From an uncultured Porphyromonadaceae bacterium (GTDB lineage Bacteria > Bacteroidota > Bacteroidia > Bacteroidales > Muribaculaceae): a stretch of 5,736 bases of DNA. Made by a program: the position numbers and the translations under genes. The notes beneath the pieces are model-generated. The model made no database searches. It was not told the DNA's origin and worked only from the letters and a program-made list of their open reading frames with translations. The DNA lies in the NCBI GenBank assembly GCA_947177595.1, contig CAMWUZ010000119.1, positions 1 to 5,736 of the forward strand, given 5' to 3'. Within the stretch, counting starts at the first letter, position 1; every line of letters starts with the position of its first letter. Below are positions 1-5,736 of this stretch, piece after piece.

Positions 1-24
1 ACCAACGAATTCGCAGGGTCGGCA

Positions 25-501
25 TTAACTGAATTCTGTAAAAGCAACCGGAAGCAAGGAGCGAACGGATGGAATAATGAAAATCTCGTCGGATCCCACC
101 AATATGACTTTCACCGGTTTGCCGGCAAGCGTCTCATATTCGAGGAGTGACTGCCGGCAAGCACCGCAAGGCGCGATAGGCGCCTTGATTTCGGATCCGT
201 CGGTATCTATCGCAGCAACAGCAATAACCTCAAATGTTGCATCGGGGTAGCGCGAGTGCGCGTAGAAGGCGGCGGTACGTTCTGCGCACAAACCGCTGGG
301 ATAGGCGGCGTTTTCCTGATTCGACCCGTATATGATTTCACCATTTGAAAGCAATATCGCAGCCCCGACCCTGAAATGACTGTACGGAGCATAGGAGTTA
401 GCTGTTACAGACCTTGCCGCGTCAACGAGTTTCCGCTCCGTCTCACTAAGTTCGGAATACCGGACTACAGTGAGCGGAACGATTATATCTACTTTTTTCA
501 T
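25..501 (-). CDS. cdd: Cytidine deaminase
   Basis: This enzyme hydrolytically deaminates cytidine and deoxycytidine to uridine and deoxyuridine in cytoplasmic pyrimidine salvage. The 158-residue product carries the full zinc-dependent deaminase signature. SYAPYSHFRVGAA at residues 36-48 begins the core, and NQEN at 61-64 matches the family's nucleoside-binding N-x-E-N. CAERTA at 72-77 supplies zinc ligand Cys72 and catalytic Glu74, and PCGACRQ at 111-117 supplies ligands Cys112 and Cys115. Three cysteine ligands and the short length fit the homotetrameric class rather than the longer dimeric E. coli type. About 20 residues precede the point where short relatives such as the Bacillus enzyme begin. 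The start is the only methionine in the protein, so no internal ATG competes. The gene ends in TAA and follows the dipeptidase gene by 47 bp, with no promoter that I can see, so it is probably read as the last gene of the same transcript. All catalytic residues are present. Confidence 0.96.
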   Translation of the reverse strand: MKKVDIIVPLTVVRYSELSETERKLVDAARSVTANSYAPYSHFRVGAAILLSNGEIIYGSNQENAAYPSGLCAERTAAFYAHSRYPDATFEVIAVAAIDTDGSEIKAPIAPCGACRQSLLEYETLAGKPVKVILVGSDEIFIIPSVRSLLPVAFTEFS

Positions 502-548
502 TCAATTTGTGCGATAAGTGATGTGCTTGGTGTGTCTGTCCCTACAAC

Positions 549-2180
549 TTACTTTATTATAAGGGATTTAAGGCGTTCACCGCCGTCCTTGTCATTGACT
601 ATAGAGCGGTAATATTTCTCGTCATATCCGGGGAATTCCGGGTAAACGGGCATACCATCCTCCGTACGCTCGAATTTGCCGTCTTTCTCTTTTTTGATAT
701 TACCGTCAAGGAATTTCACTAAAAGATAGTCACCGAGGGCACGGTAGCGCTTGGCATAGTCGGCAGTGCGCTCTGCAGTGAATTCATTGAGTGTTTCAGT
801 AGCCTGAGCGGGAGTGAGTTTGCCGACTTTTTGTATCAGTGACGGAATTTCAGCGTGTATAGAATCTTCAATAGCCGACTGCACTTTGCGAATGTCAGGA
901 ATCATCTGAGAGTAGCGGTTATATGCCTGGTTTGCCACATAGTTGTTAATCCAAAATGCGCTTTCCCAAGAAAGATTATACAGATCTCCGTTTCCGACCG
1001 CAAATTCGTGAGGTACAGCGTCAGCACCGTTGAATACCGGTATATATACGCAGGTATTTGCGTCATCCACTCCAAACCAGAGAATGCCTTTCATCGGATT
1101 GGGATTTCTCTCATTCATCTGGCTGACGAACGAAAATCCTGTCTGCTGTGTGGCAATCGCTCTTTCATGGGTATATTCGGTATCATCCACCATATAGGTG
1201 AGAGGACGCCAACGGTAGGGAACTTTATAAGGACCGGCGCCGATATCCTTAGTCATATCCATGGGAGTGTCTTCGAAATGGTCTCTCATCATAGCCTGCA
1301 TATCCCTTACAGATACCGGTTCGGAAGGTTTAATCCAAAGGGGTAGAGGCGCGCCCTCTCCTTTAAGCACCCAGTCAAGATAATTATCCACATTGCCGGC
1401 ATGTTTGTTGTAAAAAGCCCACACCCTACCGTCACAACCTCTTAACGCGCCACCGTCAAGTTCTGCATAAGCACGGGAAAAACTGAAATCTTCATCCTTG
1501 CCGTTGAAATATCCTTTTTTCCTCGCAAATTCAATCACATCAGGTGAGTAAATTGTCTCCGGGTCATTGAGAGGAAAGGTGTGTATGCGGGAGTGGTTGG
1601 CGTGTCCGCTGATACAATCATCAGGCACTCTTCTTGCAACCCAAACCGCCCCTTTGTCATCCTTGCCTTTGCCGATGAGCTCCATAATCCATGCTTCGTT
1701 TGCATCGGCAATCGAAAAGCTCTCGCCGCTGCTTGCATAACCATAGTCTTTCACGAGGTCAGTCATCACTTTGATTGCCTCACGCGCTGTTTTTGCTCTC
1801 TGGAGGGTGATATAAATGAGTGAGCCGTAGTCAATGAGTCCGGAACCTTCGAGTTCGGGTCTTCCTCCCCAGGTGCTTTCGGCAATGGTGAGACCGTGCT
1901 CATTCATATTGCCGAGAGTACGATATGTATGAGGAACTTCGGGTATTTCTCCGAGCGGTTTGCCTGTGTCCCATTCAACAACCGCGCGCATGGAACCGGG
2001 GGCATGGTCGGCTGCCGGCTGATTGTATAGTTCGCCGTATAATGTGTGGGAATCCGCGGCATAAGTGATTATAACGCTGCCATCGGTTGTAGCTTTTTTG
2101 CCTGCGATGAGGCTGGTACACGCAAATGCGGCCGGAGCAATAGTGATAATAGCCGAAGCAATAAGTGTTCTGATATTCAT
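549..2180 (-). CDS. Secreted C69-family dipeptidase (Ntn hydrolase)
   Basis: This is a peptidase of family C69, whose best-known member is the PepD dipeptidase of lactobacilli; such enzymes split dipeptides using an N-terminal cysteine nucleophile. Residues 1-20 form a signal peptide (short basic start, hydrophobic core, A-F-A before the cut). Cys21 then begins CTSLIAGKKATTDGS, the usual C69 N-terminal motif, so export and cleavage would expose the nucleophile directly. Further family-typical stretches are TLGNMNEHGLTIAEST (88-103), a G-x-x-DYGSLIY segment (114-123), REAIKVM (133-139), SFSIADANEAWIMELIGKG (155-172, slightly variable) and DDCISGHANHSRI (187-199). The 543-residue length fits the long Bacteroidota form, and no truncation or frameshift is seen. 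It probably acts in the periplasm or outside the cell, degrading peptides for nutrition. The exact substrate is not readable from sequence. It lies 41 bp after marC and 47 bp before cdd. The symbol pepD is sometimes used but is withheld because several paralogues share it. Confidence 0.93.
   Translation of the reverse strand: MNIRTLIASAIITIAPAAFACTSLIAGKKATTDGSVIITYAADSHTLYGELYNQPAADHAPGSMRAVVEWDTGKPLGEIPEVPHTYRTLGNMNEHGLTIAESTWGGRPELEGSGLIDYGSLIYITLQRAKTAREAIKVMTDLVKDYGYASSGESFSIADANEAWIMELIGKGKDDKGAVWVARRVPDDCISGHANHSRIHTFPLNDPETIYSPDVIEFARKKGYFNGKDEDFSFSRAYAELDGGALRGCDGRVWAFYNKHAGNVDNYLDWVLKGEGAPLPLWIKPSEPVSVRDMQAMMRDHFEDTPMDMTKDIGAGPYKVPYRWRPLTYMVDDTEYTHERAIATQQTGFSFVSQMNERNPNPMKGILWFGVDDANTCVYIPVFNGADAVPHEFAVGNGDLYNLSWESAFWINNYVANQAYNRYSQMIPDIRKVQSAIEDSIHAEIPSLIQKVGKLTPAQATETLNEFTAERTADYAKRYRALGDYLLVKFLDGNIKKEKDGKFERTEDGMPVYPEFPGYDEKYYRSIVNDKDGGERLKSLIIK
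2121..2180 (-). other. Signal peptide of the C69 dipeptidase
   Basis: These 20 codons encode an N-terminal export signal: Arg4 as the positive region, a hydrophobic core from about residue 6 to 15, then P-A-A-F-A ending at Ala20. Small residues at -3 and -1 (Ala18 and Ala20) fit signal peptidase I. The next codon (2118-2120, TGT) is Cys21, the predicted catalytic nucleophile. A lipoprotein reading, in which Cys21 is lipidated, is less likely because the residues before it do not form a good lipobox and lipidation would block the amino group that Ntn hydrolases need. Confidence 0.8.
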
Positions 2181-2221
2181 TTGTTGAGTTGCCAGTGGGC
2201 AAAAAATAATGGTTTATAAGA

Positions 2222-2869
2222 TTATATAGCCGCTTGTATCATACTCACCACTATGGGTCTGAGTCCGGTGAAGAAGCATTCAACGGCTATGACCATAAGG
2301 ATTAGCCCCATCAGGCGCATCATCACATTATTACCGGTTTCTCCTATTACTTTAACCAAACGGGTCGATGCTCTGAGAATGAAATAGGTGATAACATAGA
2401 TTAATCCGATACTCGCAATGAGCACAATGCGGAGAGTCCAGGTATTGGCATCATCCATCAGCATGATTCCGTTTGCAATCGCACCGGGTCCACAAAGCAG
2501 GGGAATAGCAAGCGGGGTGATGGAGATATCTTCCACGTAGGTTTTGATTTCTTCCTCTTTAAGCTTTATGTGGGTGAATTTAGCCTGAAGCATATCGTAT
2601 CCTATTTTCAGGATAATGATTCCTGCCGCAATTCTGAATCCATTGGTGGAGATGCCGAAAAACTTGAAGAGAAATTGTCCGGCAAGGGTGAACGTCACTA
2701 ATGTGATGAAAGATAGGATAGTAGCGCGTCTGACAATCTTTGCTCTTTGCGCCTCATCCATGCCGGATGTCATGGTTAGAAACACCGGCATGGTACCCAA
2801 TGGGTTTGCGAGGGTAAAGAAAGATGTAAGGCAAATGAATGCGAAAGGTAACACAGAAGTGTCCAACAT
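2222..2869 (-). CDS. MarC family integral membrane protein
   Basis: This 215-residue protein belongs to the MarC/YchE/YhgN family (UPF0056) of inner-membrane proteins. The family was once linked to multiple antibiotic resistance through the marC locus, but its true function is not established. Six hydrophobic segments can be picked out at about residues 7-29, 48-68, 75-94, 117-137, 147-166 and 184-208. Recognisable family stretches are ANPLGTMPVF (21-30), DISITPLAIPLLCGPGAI (114-131) and RLMGLILMVIAVECFFTGL (185-203). A charged loop, KLKEEEIKTYVED, sits between segments 3 and 4. The length is normal for the family. The ATG lies only 11 bp after the asnS stop codon, which suggests co-transcription and possible translational coupling with asnS; no separate promoter fits in that space. 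The symbol is left blank because the family has several paralogous subgroups that cannot be told apart here. Confidence 0.92.
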   Translation of the reverse strand: MLDTSVLPFAFICLTSFFTLANPLGTMPVFLTMTSGMDEAQRAKIVRRATILSFITLVTFTLAGQFLFKFFGISTNGFRIAAGIIILKIGYDMLQAKFTHIKLKEEEIKTYVEDISITPLAIPLLCGPGAIANGIMLMDDANTWTLRIVLIASIGLIYVITYFILRASTRLVKVIGETGNNVMMRLMGLILMVIAVECFFTGLRPIVVSMIQAAI

Positions 2870-2880
2870 CGATGCCGTAT

Positions 2881-4269
2881 TTAGAATTCAGCGTTGTTTG
2901 GGGTTCTCGGGAACGGAATGACATCACGGATGTTTGTCATACCGGTAACAAAGAGCACAAGTCTCTCGAATCCGAGTCCGAATCCACTGTGAGGTACAGT
3001 GCCAAATTTACGGGTGTCGAGATACCACCACATATCTTTCATCGGGATATTCATTTCCTCAATGCGGGTGAGTAGCTTGTTGTAGTCGGCTTCTCTCTCC
3101 GAGCCGCCGATAATCTCACCGATTTTAGGGAAAAGAACGTCCATTGCGCGGACAGTCTTGCCGTCATCATTCAGCTTCATATAGAAAGCCTTGATGTCTT
3201 TAGGATAGTCGGTGAGGATAACCGGACGTTTGAAGTGCTCTTCAACGAGGTATCTTTCGTGTTCGCTCTGCAGGTCTGTGCCCCATGAAACAGGAAATTC
3301 AAATTTTTTGCCGCTTTCCTCAAGTATTTTCACACCTTCGGTATATGTGAGGCGTACAAATTCATCGGCGAGCACCCCTTCAAGTCGAGAAATGAGTTCC
3401 GGATCATACATCTGGCTCAGGAATTCAATGTCGTCCTTGCAATGGTCAAGAGCATAACGCACGCAGTATTTTATGAACTCTTCCGCGAGATCCATGTTCT
3501 CTTCTATTTCATAGAAAGCCATTTCCGGCTCGATCATCCAGAACTCTGAGAGGTGACGGGGGGTATTTGAATTCTCGGCTCTGAAAGTTGGACCGAAAGT
3601 ATAAATAGCACCAAGCGCTGTAGCTCCAAGTTCTCCTTCAAGCTGACCGCTGACAGTTAGAGCGGTGGGCTTGCCGAAGAAATCCTGAGAATAGTCGATG
3701 GCACCGTCTTCTGTGCGGGGCAGATTATCAAGGTCGAGAGTAGTTACCTGAAACATTGCTCCGGCTCCCTCACAATCGCTTGCGGTGATGAGGGGAGTAT
3801 TGAGATAAAAGAACCCTTTTTCGTTGAAGAATTTATGAACTGCAAAAGCGAGGGCACTACGCACTCTGAGGATTGCTCCGAATGTATTTGTGCGCGGACG
3901 CAGATGGGCTATCTCACGTAGAAATTCAAGTGTATGGCCTTTCTTTTGCAGAGGATAGGCTTCGGGATCGCTTGCGCCAAGAAGTTCAAACGAGTCAGCT
4001 TGAATCTCAGTTGTCTGTCCTTTACCCATTGACTCAACGAGCTTGCCGGTGACCTTTATGCTTGAGCCGGTGGTAACACTCTTAAGTTGCTCGTCAGAAA
4101 ACTTAGCCATGTCAAAAACCACCTGAAGATTCTTGACAGTAGAGCCATCATTGAGAGCAACAAACTGAACGTGTTTGTTTCCACGACGGGTACGCACCCA
4201 TCCGGCAGTAGTCACTTCCTGCCCGATGAAGGCAGGAGTGAGCAGGTCTGTTATTTTAGTTCTTTTCAT
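2881..4269 (-). CDS. asnS: Asparaginyl-tRNA synthetase
   Basis: This cytoplasmic class IIb aminoacyl-tRNA synthetase joins asparagine to tRNA-Asn using ATP. Of its 462 residues, about 15-100 form the OB-fold anticodon-binding domain (VTTAGWVRTRRGNKHVQF at 19-36). The catalytic domain begins near HLRPRTNTFGAILRVRS (122-138). Class II motif 1 covers roughly 133-160. Motif 2 is at 229-250, containing FRAENSNTPRHLSEFWMIE with its ATP-binding arginine. Motif 3 is at 429-443, GFGLGFERLVLFVTG. The C-terminal IPFPRTPNNAEF is characteristic. ENSNTPRHL in motif 2 and the ending R-T-P favour AsnRS over the closely related AspRS, as does the lack of the large insertion found in bacterial AspRS. Length matches the family norm (about 465). 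Presence of AsnRS means Asn-tRNA can be made directly rather than only by GatCAB transamidation. The start codon follows an A/T-rich stretch with no Shine-Dalgarno site, as is common in Bacteroidota. It follows the pseudouridine synthase gene by 110 bp. Confidence 0.98.
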   Translation of the reverse strand: MKRTKITDLLTPAFIGQEVTTAGWVRTRRGNKHVQFVALNDGSTVKNLQVVFDMAKFSDEQLKSVTTGSSIKVTGKLVESMGKGQTTEIQADSFELLGASDPEAYPLQKKGHTLEFLREIAHLRPRTNTFGAILRVRSALAFAVHKFFNEKGFFYLNTPLITASDCEGAGAMFQVTTLDLDNLPRTEDGAIDYSQDFFGKPTALTVSGQLEGELGATALGAIYTFGPTFRAENSNTPRHLSEFWMIEPEMAFYEIEENMDLAEEFIKYCVRYALDHCKDDIEFLSQMYDPELISRLEGVLADEFVRLTYTEGVKILEESGKKFEFPVSWGTDLQSEHERYLVEEHFKRPVILTDYPKDIKAFYMKLNDDGKTVRAMDVLFPKIGEIIGGSEREADYNKLLTRIEEMNIPMKDMWWYLDTRKFGTVPHSGFGLGFERLVLFVTGMTNIRDVIPFPRTPNNAEF

Positions 4270-4379
4270 TTAAAATTACTTATCCAATATGGTTTACTGA
4301 GGGGAATAATCGCTTTCCTTCGCGGTGACCGGAGGACACATGAGCCATACGTCCCCTACAGTGGTCCTGTAAATGTCAA
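4270..4379 (-). promoter_or_regulatory. 110-bp gap upstream of asnS with hairpin potential
   Basis: This is the longest gap in the window and would be the asnS leader if transcription reads through or begins here. The transcript can form a compact hairpin from 4332-4356: GGGGACGTATG or its GG-extended form pairs with CATGTGTCCTCC around a three-base GCU loop, giving about 11 pairs of which three are G-U. No run of U follows, so it is not a standard intrinsic terminator. I see no convincing Bacteroidota promoter (TAnnTTTG with an upstream TTG). The last bases before the asnS ATG are A/T-rich (GTAATTTTAA), which is usual for translation starts in this phylum. Whether the hairpin has a function is unknown. 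Confidence 0.35.
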
Positions 4380-5736
4380 TTATTCAAAAGAGCCCATTTT
4401 GAGGAAGTTTACCTCTTCCTGAGTGAGGTAGCGCCAACGACCTCTGGGGAGGTTCTTCTTGGTAAGTCCGGCAAAGTAAACTCGGTCAAGTTTGGTTACA
4501 TAATATCCAAGGCTTTCAAAGATACGGCGCACGATGCGGTTTCTGCCTGAGTGAATCTCGATTCCCGCCTGATTTTTGTCGGTATCGGTAGCATAACTGA
4601 TAGCATCGGCATGGATAGGTCCGTCCTCAAGCTCGATTCCATCGGCAATCTTCTGCATATCCTCTTCGGTGATATCCTTGTCGGTCCATACATGATAGAT
4701 TTTCTTCTTGATATATTTGGGGTGGGTGAGCTTTGAGGCAAGGTCTCCGTCGTTGGTGAGGAGGAGCACTCCGGTGGTATTTCTGTCAAGGCGTCCTACA
4801 GGATAGATGCGCTCGTTGCAAGCACCTTTTACAAGATCCATAACTGTGAGGCGACCGTTGGGGTCATCACTGGTAGTAACGCAATCCTTCGGTTTGTTGA
4901 GAAGGATATAGCATTTGTTTTCCAGTGTCACAATCTTTTCATCATATTCAACAGTGTCATTGTGGCTGATTTTTGTACCGAGTTCGGTAACAACGTTTCC
5001 ATTGACCTTGACGAGACCCTGCTGGATGAAGTTGTCAGCTTCTCTACGTGAGCAGATGCCGGCATTCGCCATGAATTTATTCAGACGAATCTGTTCGTTT
5101 GGATCGGGAATAGGCATCTCATACTCCACTCTTTTGGGACGCGGGGTGAAACTCTTTCCTCCATGAGGCATTCCGAACTGGTTGTGACGCATCTGAGGAC
5201 GGCGGTTGCCACCCTGATTGTTGTATCCGCCCGGACGGTTCTGGTTATTGTAACCGCCCTGACGGTTATTGTATCCTCCCTGTCGGTTCTGATTGTTGTA
5301 ACCGCCCTGGCGATTGTTGTATCCTCCCTGACGGTTCTGATTATTGTAACCGCCCTGATTGTTGCGGGGAGCATATCCGCCCTGTCGGTTCTGATTATTG
5401 TAACCGCCTTGATTGTAGCTATTCTGGCGGTTGTAATTGTTCTGTCTGTTGTAGTTGTTCTGACGATTATATCCGGTGCCGCGGTAGCCGGGCTGATATC
5501 CGGTGGTATTCTCGCCGTTTTCAGTCATCGCTGTGGTGTCGGTATCTCCTTCGGCATTCTGATTGCGGGGGGTGTAGTTTTGTCTCGGCTGGTAATTGCT
5601 GTAGCCGTTGCCACCCTGATAACGGTTGTTTGAGTAATATCCGTTCTGTCGATTATTATACCCGTTTTGTCTGGGACGATAATTATCCTGACGGAAGTCG
5701 TTGCTTTCAGCAGACTGTGCTGCATCAGTACCAGTG
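4380..5736 (-). CDS. rluB: RluB/RsuA-type rRNA pseudouridine synthase, 5' end outside window
   Basis: This enzyme isomerises a specific uridine in ribosomal RNA to pseudouridine. Residues are numbered from the ATG at 5526-5528. An S4 RNA-binding domain spans about 147-190 (IRLNKFMANAGICSRREAD). The catalytic domain follows from about 205, with VGRLDRNTTGVLLLTNDGDL at 244-263, where Asp248 is the predicted catalytic aspartate. EIHSGRNRIVRRIFESLGY at 324-342 is the late conserved motif. The L-x-HP after the catalytic loop and the LPRGRWR near the end look closer to RluB (23S rRNA) than to RsuA (16S rRNA), but the target uridine is not provable here. Residues 1-130 are a low-complexity tail of Tyr, Asn, Gln, Gly and Arg. 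The reading frame stays open without a stop for 69 more codons upstream of 5528, with the same composition, to the window edge. The ATG at 5528 is therefore probably internal and the true start lies outside. At least 451 residues are encoded here. Confidence 0.92.
   Translation of the reverse strand, partial: TGTDAAQSAESNDFRQDNYRPRQNGYNNRQNGYYSNNRYQGGNGYSNYQPRQNYTPRNQNAEGDTDTTAMTENGENTTGYQPGYRGTGYNRQNNYNRQNNYNRQNSYNQGGYNNQNRQGGYAPRNNQGGYNNQNRQGGYNNRQGGYNNQNRQGGYNNRQGGYNNQNRPGGYNNQGGNRRPQMRHNQFGMPHGGKSFTPRPKRVEYEMPIPDPNEQIRLNKFMANAGICSRREADNFIQQGLVKVNGNVVTELGTKISHNDTVEYDEKIVTLENKCYILLNKPKDCVTTSDDPNGRLTVMDLVKGACNERIYPVGRLDRNTTGVLLLTNDGDLASKLTHPKYIKKKIYHVWTDKDITEEDMQKIADGIELEDGPIHADAISYATDTDKNQAGIEIHSGRNRIVRRIFESLGYYVTKLDRVYFAGLTKKNLPRGRWRYLTQEEVNFLKMGSFE
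5208..5471 (-). repeat. In-frame tandem repeat encoding Tyr/Asn/Gln/Arg/Gly-rich units
   Basis: Within the pseudouridine synthase gene, codons 20-107 (from the ATG at 5528) form a degenerate tandem array. The array opens with three six-residue units of the form YNRQN(N/S). It continues with nine-residue units YNNQNRQGG alternating with seven-residue units YNNRQGG, plus variants YAPRNNQGG and YNNQGG. All units start with Tyr and most end in Gly-Gly. At the DNA level units are 18, 21 or 27 bp, all multiples of three, so gain or loss keeps the frame. The segment is predicted to be disordered, basic and free of acidic residues. This is a coding repeat, not a CRISPR or an intergenic element. Confidence 0.93.
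5253..5348 (-). repeat. Two 48-bp higher-order repeat copies
   Basis: Two adjacent 48-bp blocks, 5253-5300 and 5301-5348, match at 43 of 48 positions by hand comparison. Each encodes the same 16 residues, a nine-residue YNNQNRQGG unit plus a seven-residue YNNRQGG unit. All five differences are silent, so the protein copies are identical. This points to duplication of a 16-codon block within the array, followed by synonymous drift under selection for the peptide, or to repeated slippage and conversion. Confidence 0.9.
5565..5675 (-). repeat. Upstream Asn/Gln/Tyr-rich tract in the same open frame
   Basis: Read in the frame of the pseudouridine synthase, this stretch encodes further low-complexity sequence with motifs such as PRQNGYNNRQNGYY and NRYQGGNGY, using the same Tyr-Asn-Arg-Gln-Gly alphabet as the main array but less regularly. 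It is the chief reason for thinking that the coding region extends past the ATG at 5528. It is separated from the main array by a short acidic stretch (AEGDTDTTAMTENGE). Confidence 0.75.

Noticed and set aside
1..24. Terminator or further gene downstream of cdd
   Set aside because: Only 24 bases are available and they show neither a hairpin with a U-run nor a coding start.
855..1346. Plus-strand open frame of 163 codons opposite the dipeptidase
   Set aside because: It lies wholly antisense to conserved C69 sequence, resembles no family I know and has no supporting start context.
2200..2226. Promoter-like sequences before the dipeptidase: TATAAT at 2221-2226 and TATTTTTTG at 2200-2208 on the minus strand
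   Set aside because: The second is one base too long for the Bacteroidota TAnnTTTG element and has no TTG at the proper distance upstream; the first is an E. coli-type box that this phylum does not typically use. A/T-rich sequence could give both by chance.
4332..4356. Intrinsic terminator after the pseudouridine synthase gene
   Set aside because: The hairpin is plausible but contains three G-U pairs and is followed by CGGUCACCGC rather than a U-run, so it does not meet the usual criteria.
4087..4422. Plus-strand open frame of 111 codons spanning the asnS start and the gap
   Set aside because: Most of it is antisense to the AsnRS anticodon-binding domain, and the protein shows no recognisable motif.
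5208..5471. CRISPR-like regular repeats
   Set aside because: Units are 18-27 bp, contiguous with no unique spacers, and encode an in-frame peptide repeat inside a recognised gene.
5163..5633. Plus-strand open frame of 156 codons rich in Val, Ile, Leu and Ala, looking like a membrane protein
   Set aside because: It is the antisense of the Tyr/Asn/Gln/Gly repeat codons: antisense of AAC, AAT and TAC gives GTT, ATT and GTA. Its hydrophobic repeats follow from the real gene on the minus strand, which has S4 and catalytic motifs in frame.
5525..5725. Minus-strand 66-codon frame rich in Thr, Arg and Ile
   Set aside because: It is a different frame over the same low-complexity DNA; the pseudouridine synthase frame stays open across this stretch with the tail composition, so this frame is a shadow.

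Overview
This window looks like ordinary chromosomal DNA from a member of the Bacteroidota, most probably the order Bacteroidales. The evidence is an exported C69 dipeptidase of the ~540-residue kind common there, a pseudouridine synthase with a long Asn/Gln/Gly/Arg/Tyr-rich N-terminal tail, and start codons preceded by A/T-rich sequence rather than clear Shine-Dalgarno sites. A narrower guess (for example Muribaculaceae) is only an impression from composition and cannot be proved here.

All five genes lie on the minus strand, so transcription runs from high to low coordinates. In that order they are: (1) an RluB/RsuA-type rRNA pseudouridine synthase (4380 to beyond the right edge), incomplete at its 5' end and carrying an in-frame tandem-repeat region; (2) a 110-bp gap with weak secondary-structure potential; (3) asnS, asparaginyl-tRNA synthetase (2881-4269); (4) a MarC-family integral membrane protein (2222-2869), starting only 11 bp after asnS; (5) a secreted C69-family dipeptidase (549-2180), 41 bp further on; and (6) cytidine deaminase, cdd (25-501), 47 bp after that. 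The last 24 bases (1-24) lie downstream of cdd and show no terminator. No gap exceeds about 110 bp.

The first two genes both serve translation (rRNA modification and tRNA charging). The last three (membrane protein of unknown function, peptide breakdown, pyrimidine salvage) have no obvious shared pathway. The short gaps and absence of a clear terminator suggest that asnS, marC, the dipeptidase and cdd may be co-transcribed, but this is inferred from spacing only.

I found no mobile element, CRISPR array, tRNA or rRNA gene, phage gene or defence system, and nothing that qualifies as an undescribed system. The points most worth a second look are the low-complexity repeat tail of the pseudouridine synthase (including evidence that the gene continues past the window edge) and possible alternative RNA structures in the asnS leader.
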